This document shows, one piece after another, positions 8,054-15,553 of a stretch of DNA of 64,000 nucleotides; the stretch's first letter is position 1; every line of letters begins with the position of its first letter. Origin of the DNA: Aquaticitalea lipolytica (GTDB taxonomy: Bacteria > Bacteroidota > Bacteroidia > Flavobacteriales > Flavobacteriaceae). Made by a program: the position numbers and the translations under genes. The DNA lies in the NCBI RefSeq assembly GCF_014641635.1, contig NZ_BMIC01000001.1, positions 62,001-126,000 of the forward strand, written 5' to 3'. Below the pieces are notes generated by a model. That model worked only from the letters and a program-made list of their open reading frames with translations. It was not told where the DNA came from and made no database searches.

Positions 8054-9079
8054 TTAATCTTTAACCAATCGTACTGATTTGCCAGAACCATAATACTCTG
8101 GTGTGTATATAATTTCTACCTTGTTATTGTTTCTCTGTATATCTATAAAAATGGTTGGTGCATATTTATCTTTATAATTGGCATTTGGCTCTTTAATCCA
8201 TATCTGACAGGCGGTTTTAAAGTTTCCAAAATACCCCATATTTGTAATACGACCCGACCCTACAGCACTAAAGCCTGTGCTGTTATTGGTCATTGAGTTG
8301 TCTGACCAATTGTCTTTTGCTTTCAAATGACCTGCGGCATAATACTGGCCACCTACAGCATCTATAAGGGTTTGTGCTTCTTTCACCGAAGGTATGTGCC
8401 AGCCTACAGGTGCCAACCCTCTTGGGTCGATGACGGCATAGTAATTATAGAGCACATCAAAAGTAGCTCGATTGCTGGCATCAAAATTAATATCGCAGTA
8501 GGCTGGGATGCCTTGCTCGTCTAACGCTCTCCATTCATATAAAGTTGTAGCCTGCGTTATGGGGTCACCATTTCTAAAAGTAGTCGTACTTAAGTTTTTA
8601 GCACTCCATACCTGCGACCCAATAGTCACGGTCTGTGACACTGGTTTCACCACATTTTTTGCTGCTCTATCAAATACAAAAGTGACTATATCGCCATTAT
8701 TATCGACATCCATATATAACTTATAGCCAATAAAATCTTCTATACGGTAGGCAAAGGTCATTTGATCATCGTAAATGTAAAAGGTCATGTGTGTTTTAGT
8801 AATGCTATACTTGTGCTGCTCGGCTTCAGTTTCGTTATCGGAAGGCACAAAGCTATAGGTCATACCATTGGTTAAAAAAACACGTACTAGTCCTCGCATA
8901 TCTTCAGGTACGTTATACATCTGTCCGTCTTGTTCTAATCGTCTTAACGACCATCTATAGTCGGTAAGCATTTGTTTGGTTTCGGCAAAGCTCAAGCTTT
9001 GTGCCATAATGTCGGTGAAGCTACCAAGGCAAACTGTAAGCAGGATAAGCACCCATTGTTTGGTCGTTTTTTTAAACAT
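8054..9079 (-). CDS. Secreted protein with a FISUMP (Fib_succ_major) domain
   Basis: A 341-aa exported protein. The signal peptide (WVLILLTVCLGSFTDIMAQ) is followed by an unassigned beta-rich region (28-145). Residues 150-340 form a Fibrobacter succinogenes major paralogous domain, recognised by VTIGSQVWSAKNLSTTTFRN, the LYNYYAV motif, GWHIPSVKEAQTLID and the C-terminal GKSVRLVKD. FISUMP domains are common on exported Bacteroidota proteins; their function is not known, though cell-surface or carbohydrate roles have been suggested. The start is the ATG before the signal peptide. The gene has about 150 bases of non-coding DNA upstream and no operon partner. G+C is somewhat higher than in its neighbours. 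Confidence 0.82.
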   Translation of the reverse strand: MFKKTTKQWVLILLTVCLGSFTDIMAQSLSFAETKQMLTDYRWSLRRLEQDGQMYNVPEDMRGLVRVFLTNGMTYSFVPSDNETEAEQHKYSITKTHMTFYIYDDQMTFAYRIEDFIGYKLYMDVDNNGDIVTFVFDRAAKNVVKPVSQTVTIGSQVWSAKNLSTTTFRNGDPITQATTLYEWRALDEQGIPAYCDINFDASNRATFDVLYNYYAVIDPRGLAPVGWHIPSVKEAQTLIDAVGGQYYAAGHLKAKDNWSDNSMTNNSTGFSAVGSGRITNMGYFGNFKTACQIWIKEPNANYKDKYAPTIFIDIQRNNNKVEIIYTPEYYGSGKSVRLVKD

Positions 9080-9232
9080 AGCTATAGGGGTTTTAATTTG
9101 TTTTTTGTTACCGAATAAATGTATATATAAATGAGTTGTTTAAAAATACCTACTTGTGCGTATATTTTGTGTACAAAAAAACCGTCACTCCAATAGAGCA
9201 ACGACTTTCCTAGCACATTTTATTTGTAGCGC

Positions 9233-10072
9233 TTAATTTTTTATCAATTTAAAGCTTTGACCACTGTCTAACTTTACCATATACAAACCAACGTTAAGTT
9301 TATTTATAGATATGGCTTCATCTTGTTGTAGTGTTCCTTTTTGAACCACTTTTCCTAATACATCAAATATGGTATAGCTGGTAGTTCCTCTTAAGTTTTT
9401 AATTTTAACATAAGTAGTAGCAGGGTTTGGATACAATTTTACTGGACCATTGTTTGCATTAACTGTACCTACTGATAAGGTTGGTGCTGCCCATTGAAAA
9501 GCATCTAATGCCATATAATCTAAATTGCCAGTACTAGATATAACCAATTGGTTAATTGCTGTATCTGAATAATTGGCTGCGCCTTCTGTTGCAAAGTCAA
9601 TTAGTGTAAAGCCATTGTTAGGTGATAACGTAGCTACATTAGAGAATCCTGCGCTTTTGGTAATGGTAAATACCGTTGCTGGTCCTACCTTACCTTCAAT
9701 TGTTAGCGTGCCCGAATGGTTTGCTAAAGCAGTTGTAGAGCAAAACAGATAAAGTTGTCTTACTGCAAAGGTAGAGGCATCTGATGAGTTAATAGTAAAA
9801 GACGAACCATCATTATTAGCGCCAATACCAGAACTATTGTCTAAAAACTTGTTATCTGGTGCTGTACCATTCCAACCTGCACCTGCAAGATCGTAAATAT
9901 CGTAGGTTTCTCCAGGACCATTAGTCACTGTGAAGGTTTTACCACCTTCAGAAAAGGTAGAGGTTCCTGTAGCTTCGGTTTCAAACACTTCGGTGCCCTG
10001 TGCTTGTGTGTTTATGGCTGTAGCCATGCATGCCATTACAAAAATGGTCTTAATCGTGTACTTTTGTTTCAT
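9233..10072 (-). CDS. Secreted T9SS cargo protein of unknown function
   Basis: A 279-aa protein with an N-terminal signal peptide (TIKTIFVMACMATAINTQAQ) and a C-terminal type A T9SS sorting domain of about 75 residues: VKLYPNPATTYVKIKNL, then DVLGKVVQKGTL, ending SFKLIKN. It is therefore expected to cross the outer membrane through the type IX system and stay on the surface or be released. The region between (about 25-200) is beta-rich and Gly/Ser/Thr-rich (GSSFTINSSDASTFAVRQLY) and looks like a DUF-type beta-sandwich, but I recognise no family. It is not obviously in an operon; the twin small gene lies 220 bases upstream. Confidence 0.83.
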   Translation of the reverse strand: MKQKYTIKTIFVMACMATAINTQAQGTEVFETEATGTSTFSEGGKTFTVTNGPGETYDIYDLAGAGWNGTAPDNKFLDNSSGIGANNDGSSFTINSSDASTFAVRQLYLFCSTTALANHSGTLTIEGKVGPATVFTITKSAGFSNVATLSPNNGFTLIDFATEGAANYSDTAINQLVISSTGNLDYMALDAFQWAAPTLSVGTVNANNGPVKLYPNPATTYVKIKNLRGTTSYTIFDVLGKVVQKGTLQQDEAISINKLNVGLYMVKLDSGQSFKLIKN

Positions 10073-10240
10073 AAGTAGGTGTTTTTAAAGTTTGTTGTTA
10101 GGGGGACATTGCCTTTTACAGCAATAGTTAATCAAATAAAATATAAATATTTTGTATTACAACGTTTATTTTAATGTTTTCGACGAACGTTTGTAAGATT
10201 TTTATCTTTAGTACTAATCTGCGCTATGTTACCTACAAAA

Positions 10241-10268
10241 AAAGGCCACAACATTGGTTGTAGCCTTT
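10241..10268 (-). terminator. Terminator-like hairpin of the second 34-aa gene
   Basis: AAAGGC and ACAAC arms (one internal mismatch) pair with GTTGT and GCCTTT around a 4-base loop. Read on the minus strand it starts 27 bases after the stop at 10296 and ends in a T-run. Confidence 0.7.
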
Positions 10269-10295
10269 AGACAAAATGATAAAATTTACTTGCTA

Positions 10296-10400
10296 TTATT
10301 TACGTGCTGCCTTTTTAGCTATTTTATCTGCTTTCTTTTCTTTAGCCGTTTTTGCTGGCTCTTTTTTTACATTTTTTTTAGCATCTTGCGATTTTGCCAT
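10296..10400 (-). CDS. 34-residue Lys/Ala-rich basic small protein, copy 2
   Basis: Encodes the same 34 residues as the gene at 7809-7913 (MAKSQDAKKNVKKEP...KKAARK) and ends in TAA instead of TAG. The five nucleotide differences inside the frame are all synonymous (two Ala, one Asp, one Lys and one Arg codon). Flanking DNA is not similar apart from each having a hairpin terminator. So the duplication is old enough for the flanks to diverge, or the coding part has been homogenised, while the peptide stayed fixed. The role is unknown. The two genes sit on either side of the FISUMP and T9SS genes, all on the same strand. Confidence 0.78.
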   Translation of the reverse strand: MAKSQDAKKNVKKEPAKTAKEKKADKIAKKAARK

Positions 10401-10665
10401 GATTTTTATGTTTTAAGTTATACGTTTTTTGTGTTGTTACTCGGCTTTTTAAAGCTGTAATTACCAATATTTAAATATAGTGAAAGTATTGTTAGTATAT
10501 AATATTTTTTATGATGAAGATGTATTATAATATCATAATGGTTGTATTGCTAATTATACCATTTTTGAAACCATAAAAGTTAAGGTTAATATAGCAGTAA
10601 GACTACCTTAAATGCTTATAATCAATAAGTTATTAACAATACATGTTTGTAATTTTTAAAAACAC
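10401..10665. other. AT-rich intergenic stretch with no gene seen
   Basis: Between the start of the small gene and the promoter of the HTH gene. I see no open frame with coding character, no hairpin and no repeat shared with the rest of the window. It must hold the minus-strand promoter of the 34-aa gene, but no consensus element stands out. Confidence 0.6.
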
Positions 10666-10698
10666 TTTGCAATTAAAAAAGCTAAACTTTTATTTTTG
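10666..10698 (+). promoter_or_regulatory. Consensus Bacteroidota promoter of the HTH gene
   Basis: TTTG at 10666-10669, a 21-base spacer, then TATTTTTG at 10691-10698, a full match to the -7 consensus TAnnTTTG with the expected TTG -33 element. The ATG follows 25 bases later. Confidence 0.72.
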
Positions 10699-10723
10699 AA
10701 CTATTAACTGAAATACTTTATAT

Positions 10724-11008
10724 ATGAAACCCTCTAAAGTAAAAGTCCCCAACACGCTTACACCTATTAATGAATCCAATACTTTACGCATTGATGCTGC
10801 AATGGCAAAAGATGAAGTTTGGCTAACTACTGAAGATGTGATGAAGCATCTAAACATGAGCAGAAGCAGTGTTTACCGATTACGCGTTAGTAATAAGTTA
10901 CCTGCTTACCGATTAGGACGCACCATTATGTATCCTAAAAGTTTTATTAATACCTTTTTGTTGTCAAATGCTGTAAACAATCTTAATGGTTCTTCTACTA
11001 CCAAATAG
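10724..11008 (+). CDS. Excisionase-like helix-turn-helix DNA-binding protein
   Basis: A 94-aa cytoplasmic protein. Residues 30-75 match the MerR-like/excisionase HTH_17 fold (WLTTEDVMKHLNMSRSSVYR, then LPAYRLGRTIMYPKS), which winds across the minor groove through the wing 'LGRTIMY'. Proteins of this type act as excisionases of mobile elements or as small regulators. No integrase or transposase is adjacent, so a role in excision cannot be supported. A canonical promoter lies directly upstream. It is convergent with the DUF6266 gene, with a possible shared stem-loop between them. The N-terminal 25 residues are unlike the family and may be disordered. Confidence 0.8.
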   Translation: MKPSKVKVPNTLTPINESNTLRIDAAMAKDEVWLTTEDVMKHLNMSRSSVYRLRVSNKLPAYRLGRTIMYPKSFINTFLLSNAVNNLNGSSTTK

Positions 11009-11052
11009 TGTTTACACACCATATAATTCTCCCTTTAAACTTTAAAAAAGCA

Positions 11053-11103
11053 AAATTGCCAGTTACACACCCTCCAGACCGAACGTGATATAACCAGCAA
11101 TTT
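11053..11103. terminator. Possible stem-loop between convergent genes
   Basis: AAATTGCCAGTTA and TAACCAGCAATTT form a 13-bp stem with two mismatches around a 25-base G+C-rich loop. It lies between the stops of the HTH gene (11008) and the DUF6266 gene (11129). It could stop transcription from both sides, though the loop is long for a simple terminator. Confidence 0.4.
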
Positions 11104-11128
11104 ATAAAGTTACTTAGTGATGTAAATA

Positions 11129-11770
11129 TTAAGTAACCGTTAGCACACCAAGGTAGTTGCTAATAGCGGCAGTATTGCCCGTTTGAGTAACAAACGTAGC
11201 CCATACTTGCACGTCTAAACCAGCTAAAAAAGCAGGCAATGTTACTTGTGCACTTACATCCTCACGAGCCGAAATATACTCATAAGCCTGAAACACGTTA
11301 AGGTCTGGTGCATAAAACACCACCACAAACTGATCTAATGGGTTAGCATTACCTTGCCCACTGTTATCTGCCCAAGTAAAATTTACAACCTGATTGGCAG
11401 CAGTAGTCACTGCAGGGTTTTCTAAACCTCTTAAATCGCCTCGACTAATAAGCACCTTTGGGTAATCCATTTCAAAGCCATCAACAACTTCAATAAGCGC
11501 TTCCTTAAGATGATAAGATGTTGCTAAATTGTAAGCCGACTTATCGCCTTGTTGCTTACCAAAAAATCGGTTTAGTATGTCCTTTATAGGACTTAAAAAA
11601 GTAACCACTTCTTTAAAACGCTCACGTTGTAGAAGTTGGTTTTCGGTTGGTACATAGCTACCACGCTGTGGTAAACTACGCATGACATTTTTGCCTCTCC
11701 ATCTAGCGCCAACAACATTGCCGACTTTACCAGAGAAACCGCCTAAAATGCCTTTTTCAAAAGTAGCCAT
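11129..11770 (-). CDS. DUF6266-family protein
   Basis: 213 aa, without a signal peptide. The N-terminus matches the DUF6266 signature (FEKGILGGFSGKVGNVVGAR, then a WRGKNVMRSLPQR segment). The middle (LSPIKDILNRFFGK, NLATSYHLKEAL) and C-terminal beta-rich part (VFYAPDLNVFQAYE, QVWATFVTQTGN) also fit. The family is widespread in Bacteroidota and has no known function; the C-terminal half resembles beta-sandwich or fibronectin-like modules, which is only an impression. The interesting part is its upstream DNA: a 130-base array of decamers in perfect 10-bp phase begins 60 bases before the start codon. Confidence 0.78.
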   Translation of the reverse strand: MATFEKGILGGFSGKVGNVVGARWRGKNVMRSLPQRGSYVPTENQLLQRERFKEVVTFLSPIKDILNRFFGKQQGDKSAYNLATSYHLKEALIEVVDGFEMDYPKVLISRGDLRGLENPAVTTAANQVVNFTWADNSGQGNANPLDQFVVVFYAPDLNVFQAYEYISAREDVSAQVTLPAFLAGLDVQVWATFVTQTGNTAAISNYLGVLTVT

Positions 11771-11830
11771 AATATATGGTTTTTGGGGTTAATATGCTGC
11801 CAATGTAAACGCTATGTGTTTAATATACAA

Positions 11831-11960
11831 ACACTTGACACGTCATGACCTGTTATGATTGTTTGTGACCGTTTATGACTTATTATGACACGTTATGACA
11901 CCTAATGACCTATATTGACCTTTAATGACTGGTTATGACCGTTTATGACCTGTTTTGGCA
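11831..11960 (-). repeat. Array of 13 decamers in perfect 10-bp register
   Basis: Thirteen consecutive 10-base units with plus-strand consensus NNTTATGACC (minus strand GGTCATAANN). TGA is kept in 12 of 13 units and TGAC in 11; the first two bases are free and the outer units are more divergent. There are no insertions or deletions between units, so every TGAC faces the same side of the helix. It lies immediately upstream of the DUF6266 gene and may be a cooperative protein-binding array or a curved/flexible promoter element. Confidence 0.85.
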
Positions 11961-12060
11961 GTGTTTTAGGGGTTTTATATGGGTAATGTTCGAGGATGCT
12001 TCGACATTAGGCTTAAAAAACAGGGCTTTTTGGGAGAATTCTCGAAGGATAGTAATTGGT

Positions 12061-12223
12061 CGTCAGTTCGAGTGCTTCTACTTTAAGTGAAGTAATAATA
12101 CATACTGATTTTTACGTCAGTTCGAGTGCTTCGACTTTAGGCGAAGTGTATCGAGAACAAGTAAAAAAGATAAAAGCTTCTCGATACAATTTGCTCATTA
12201 TTCGCAAATCACTCGAAGTGACG
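12061..12223 (+). repeat. Family A structured repeat: partial unit then full unit
   Basis: 12115-12223 is a complete 109-base unit closed by CGTCAGTTCGAGTG and CACTCGAAGTGACG. Inside are an 11-bp stem TGTATCGAGAA/TTCTCGATACA, the small arm CTTCG...CGAAG and the arm ATTTGC...GCAAAT. A left-end fragment in the same orientation (12061-12092) precedes it. The rest of the 11961-12316 gap shows nothing further. Confidence 0.87.
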
Positions 12224-12316
12224 GTTTATAATAAAATACACCAAAGCCATTGCCTTGAAGGATACAGTCCAACAGGAATTACACTTTGGTGCTTATAGCC
12301 TAAACTATTTGTGAAT

Positions 12317-13237
12317 TTATTTACCACTTAGTTTTCTGTATTTTTTTATAACAGCCTCTAACATCTCTTTATAATTATTATGTATCATTTCGTCAGAATT
12401 TATATTATCCCAATCAAATTTTCCATTTCTATAAATCAATAAATCTTGTTTATAATAATTCCAATAATATTTAAACCAATCAAACTCAAATTCATTATAA
12501 GTATCCATCCACTTATCATAAACATTTTTGAGTTCACTTTGATTCATATTAAATCTAATAGAAACACGATTATCCTCAAAAACAACATCAACTTTATCAT
12601 AAAAATTTTCGCATATAGAATACCATAAGTTTTCTTTAATTTCTATTGGCTTAAACTTTTTATTTAAATAATACGTGTTTACTTCGTTACAAAAATCAAT
12701 CTCTAATTCTTCGTTAGATTTTATTACGTCAATATTGAAATTATTTGCTTTACTTGTTTCACTAACTTTTTCTAAATGAGCCCCATTAATTATCTCTCTT
12801 ATCTCATTTATAGCATCAGTAAAAACACTTTCATCATCATTAGATAATCCGAAACCATCAAACTCAATTTCTTCATGCTCATATTTATTTAATAATATTC
12901 CCATTTCTCTATTGTTTTTTTGAGAGTACTCATACAAGTTCATTGAACCAATAATAAGTAAATTACCATTGTAATAAGATTTGCAATGTATATTAGGATG
13001 ATGAAGCAAATTAATATTATCTAAAGCTAATAGCTTAGACTTTTCGTCATTTGATAACTTATCTTCTCTGTAAACTAAAACTATTTGAACACCTCTTTTG
13101 TTTGCCTTCCATAACGCGTTTAAAACATTTTTAGAAGTTTGTATATAAGGAACAATAATTATAAGTTCTTTTTCAGCTTCTTTAATTAATTTTGGTATCC
13201 AATAATTGAAACCTTCAGTATTTAAAAACAATGCCAT
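12317..13237 (-). CDS. Phospholipase D-like domain protein, putative nuclease
   Basis: 306 aa, cytoplasmic. Residues 10-120 form one PLD-like domain: PYIQTSKNVLNALWKA, then the catalytic HxK at 84-86 (NIHCKSYYNGN) with GSMN at 97-100 and E111 downstream. The Asp usually found five residues after the Lys is replaced by Gly, as in several PLD-like proteins linked to restriction and DNA repair. Residues 130-306 are an Asn/Glu/Trp-rich region of unknown fold. A single HKD motif implies a dimer if active. It is the last minus-strand gene of the island but is separated from the GIY-YIG gene by 460 bases holding a family B repeat, so it has its own transcript. A defence role is inferred from position only. 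Confidence 0.78.
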   Translation of the reverse strand: MALFLNTEGFNYWIPKLIKEAEKELIIIVPYIQTSKNVLNALWKANKRGVQIVLVYREDKLSNDEKSKLLALDNINLLHHPNIHCKSYYNGNLLIIGSMNLYEYSQKNNREMGILLNKYEHEEIEFDGFGLSNDDESVFTDAINEIREIINGAHLEKVSETSKANNFNIDVIKSNEELEIDFCNEVNTYYLNKKFKPIEIKENLWYSICENFYDKVDVVFEDNRVSIRFNMNQSELKNVYDKWMDTYNEFEFDWFKYYWNYYKQDLLIYRNGKFDWDNINSDEMIHNNYKEMLEAVIKKYRKLSGK

Positions 13238-13528
13238 TAAGTATGGGTTTAAAGTTTTACAATTTTAAAGTTTTCATTTAAAACAAATTAAAAAAATGTA
13301 TTAGTTTTTTAAGAAATATTTGTGTAATAAATGGAACTTAACAATCTTAATTTAGTTCACTTTCTTTAATTAAAAGACGTGAGTTAGGTATAACTATTTT
13401 TTTAATTTATTAACAATCAATTAATTATGAGTTATTTCAGGTTGAACGCAATCTAAACCCAATTGAAATTCTAGTTTTTAAAGACCTTTCAGCGGCTCTA
13501 AAGGTAAACCAAGCCAAAAAAGTCAAGT
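13238..13528. other. AT-rich spacer between PLD-like gene and repeat B
   Basis: It holds the unassigned minus-strand promoter of the PLD-like gene. TTTAAAGTTTT occurs twice just before that gene. Near 13505-13523 the sequence AAACCAAGCCAAAAAAGT resembles the DNA left of the second family B copy (29850-29870), so the repeat may extend this far. No gene is seen. Confidence 0.5.
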
Positions 13529-13698
13529 CGATTTGATGACGTTACTGCGTACCTCTCGCATTAGTTGTTTAATACTACTCCTCTCTTTTTAATAATTATA
13601 CTCCAATCCTTGATTTTGATTGCTAAGTCTACTCTACCGCTCGTTACGTCTACAAATCGTCGGTTTTTCCGACTTTGTCGGAATGGCAAGTGGGTTGT
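13529..13698 (+). repeat. Family B repeat, left copy
   Basis: About 170 bases closely matching 29968-30136 in the same orientation, beginning CGATTTGATGACGTTACTGC. Shared blocks include GCGTACCTCTCGC, TTAGTTGTTTAATAC, CTCCAATCCTTGATTTTGAT and CGCTCGTTACGTCT. It ends in short alternative hairpins (GTCGG...CCGAC...GTCGG). Its last base touches the stop codon of the GIY-YIG gene. Confidence 0.82.
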
Positions 13699-14537
13699 TA
13701 TTTTCGTTTTATCTCATCTAGAGTTTTACCATCTTTATCTTTCCATTCAACCCAGCCATTTGAACTATTCCCTTTAATTATGTCACTTGCTGCACTTGGA
13801 GTTGGAAAAATATAATCATGCAAAAAAACAAGCCTATCAGATTTACTGGCTATAATATTAAACTCTATTAGTTTTTGCCTAAAAGCTTTTTGAGTAGCTC
13901 TAAAAGAACCTGCTGTCTCTTTTCTTGCTTCAGAACCCTTTAAAATAACAAAGCCTTCGTCATTATATATGCCTTTTGCAACTAAGCCTTTAAATTTAAT
14001 ATAAAACTCATCAATATTAAGCTTAGTTGATTTTATGCCCTCTTCAAATATTGGAAAGCCTAAAGTTGCCAATAAAATTTTAATAGTTTCAAAATTATCC
14101 AACAAATCATATTTTCTACTTTCAGGTATTGAGGGTTCTTTTGAACTATTACTATTTTCTATAAGATAGCGGCCAATTTCTGCAGCCTTTTTTAAGCAAT
14201 AATGCTCTAAAAACTTACCTTCCGTTTTTGTGTATTCGTTTGTTTTTGTTATAACTACTACACAGTGTGTCCAAAAATCTTTTAATCTATGGTGTTCCTT
14301 TATTCTATCAAAGCACTCTTCTCCTTCTCCTATATAAACTAATGGAGCTTCATTTTCCTTTAAACCAAACAAAAAATAGACACCAGTAAAATGTACTAAT
14401 TCTCTTTTTGCGACTTCTTGCATTTTATTTCTTGGGAACAAAATAGCCTTGACTAATCTATTTGTGATTTCTGCTTCACGAATACTGGTTGGTGAACCGT
14501 CGGGAAGGAATATTTGAATGGTTTGTGGTCTACTCAT
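13698..14537 (-). CDS. GIY-YIG nuclease-family protein with C-terminal DUF4357
   Basis: 279 aa. The GIY-YIG fold spans about 48-130: GVYFLFG at 52-58, VYIGEGE at 67-73, Arg79 in the helix after it, and a Glu in the GKFLEHYCL helix as the likely metal ligand. Residues 205-265 match DUF4357 (GSEARKETAGSFRATQKAFR, DYIFPTPSAASDIIKG). This pairing is common for proteins encoded inside or beside type I restriction loci; its exact job is not known. The start codon overlaps the HNH stop by one base (TAATG), so the two are translationally coupled at the end of the seven-gene unit. Its DNA is as AT-rich as the preceding three genes. Confidence 0.84.
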   Translation of the reverse strand: MSRPQTIQIFLPDGSPTSIREAEITNRLVKAILFPRNKMQEVAKRELVHFTGVYFLFGLKENEAPLVYIGEGEECFDRIKEHHRLKDFWTHCVVVITKTNEYTKTEGKFLEHYCLKKAAEIGRYLIENSNSSKEPSIPESRKYDLLDNFETIKILLATLGFPIFEEGIKSTKLNIDEFYIKFKGLVAKGIYNDEGFVILKGSEARKETAGSFRATQKAFRQKLIEFNIIASKSDRLVFLHDYIFPTPSAASDIIKGNSSNGWVEWKDKDGKTLDEIKRK

Positions 14538-15553
14538 TATTTAATTAGTTTTAACTGCTTAGCAACATCTTGAGTCATTTTTGCTAATGGTCGTTTTAAA
14601 GAATCTTTTTGATTGGGATAATTTCTCAATAAAAAATGATAATATTCTTGTTTACTTTTAAATAACCCTTTTATTTTTAAATGACTTTTAGACAATTCTT
14701 TAGTATAAACTATTGCAAACTTTAAAAGATCTTCAGCTACATCATTATGTCTGTTATAAACACCATTTATATGGTACAGTTCGTTATGAGTGTTAACTAA
14801 ACCTAAAGGGTCTTTATGTATATTTGTGAATTCGATTTCAAGGTTCTGCTTATACAGATTATTTAATGTCAGAATTGAAGGATCAGGTATATATTTTAAT
14901 TTAAATTTTGCTAGATCAGCCAAATTCATAACATAAGGATGATAATGTTTATCTAAATTAAGATGTTTAGAACTTTTAGTACTATTACAATTTGCACATG
15001 ATGGAATTAAATTATAAAGTGAAAGTGATAAGTAAGGATATTCACTTTTAGGAAAAAAATGATCAAACTGAAATTTAGCAATCTGTTTACCAAATTGCTT
15101 ATTAGTTAAAATTGTATTTTGAGCATTACAATAAGGACATGTTTTAATATTTAATTGGTTAGCTAACCATATTCCTCTATCAACATTCGATCTAAAGCGT
15201 TCTGTATAGCCGAAAATATACATTAATTCATTTCCAAAGGCTGTCGTCACATCATTATGAAATATCTCTTCACCCCAATTATTTGTAGCAAAATGATCGA
15301 TAAAACTTTTAAGTTTTTTTGGTTTGCCTTTTATAATTTTGGAGAAATTATTGTGTAAATAATTCAATATCTCTATTTGAATAGCATTAGCATGAATAAA
15401 CCCTCTGGAATTACCAGTAGTAATAAAATTAGAAAGTAAATTTTCTGGTCTTTTGTTTTTTCTAAACTTACTTAAAAAATCATCCTCTAAATCAGAAATT
15501 TTTTTATAAGTGGATTTAGAATCAATTGGATAAATCCTATTAACTTTTATCAT
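14537..15553 (-). CDS. HNH endonuclease, PtuB-like partner of the upstream ATPase
   Basis: 338 aa. The HNH/zinc-binding core lies at 139-196: CPYC at 139-142, FDHFFPK at 163-169 carrying the catalytic His, and CANCNSTKSS from 186. The DHxxPK form with paired CxxC knuckles is the type found in PtuB nucleases of Septu and of retron-linked ATPase/HNH pairs. The N-terminal 130 residues are helical and probably bind the ATPase. The start overlaps the end of the ATPase gene by 14 bases, indicating coupled translation and fixed stoichiometry. By analogy the complex cuts DNA during phage infection; activity here is inferred, not shown. Confidence 0.85.
   Translation of the reverse strand: MIKVNRIYPIDSKSTYKKISDLEDDFLSKFRKNKRPENLLSNFITTGNSRGFIHANAIQIEILNYLHNNFSKIIKGKPKKLKSFIDHFATNNWGEEIFHNDVTTAFGNELMYIFGYTERFRSNVDRGIWLANQLNIKTCPYCNAQNTILTNKQFGKQIAKFQFDHFFPKSEYPYLSLSLYNLIPSCANCNSTKSSKHLNLDKHYHPYVMNLADLAKFKLKYIPDPSILTLNNLYKQNLEIEFTNIHKDPLGLVNTHNELYHINGVYNRHNDVAEDLLKFAIVYTKELSKSHLKIKGLFKSKQEYYHFLLRNYPNQKDSLKRPLAKMTQDVAKQLKLIK

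Noticed and set aside
10724-11770. Prophage or integrative element around the excisionase-like gene
   Set aside because: No integrase, structural phage gene or attachment-site duplication is visible; the HTH alone is not enough.
11831-11960. Decamer array considered as a CRISPR array or origin iterons
   Set aside because: Units are contiguous with no spacers and no cas genes nearby; no replication initiator gene is adjacent, so a promoter-linked array is the simpler reading.
12056-12298. Open frame of 80 codons on the plus strand
   Set aside because: It lies entirely on the family A repeat; the peptide (SSSASTLGEVYREQV) recurs in the repeat at 6715-6912, so it reflects the repeat's bases rather than a gene.
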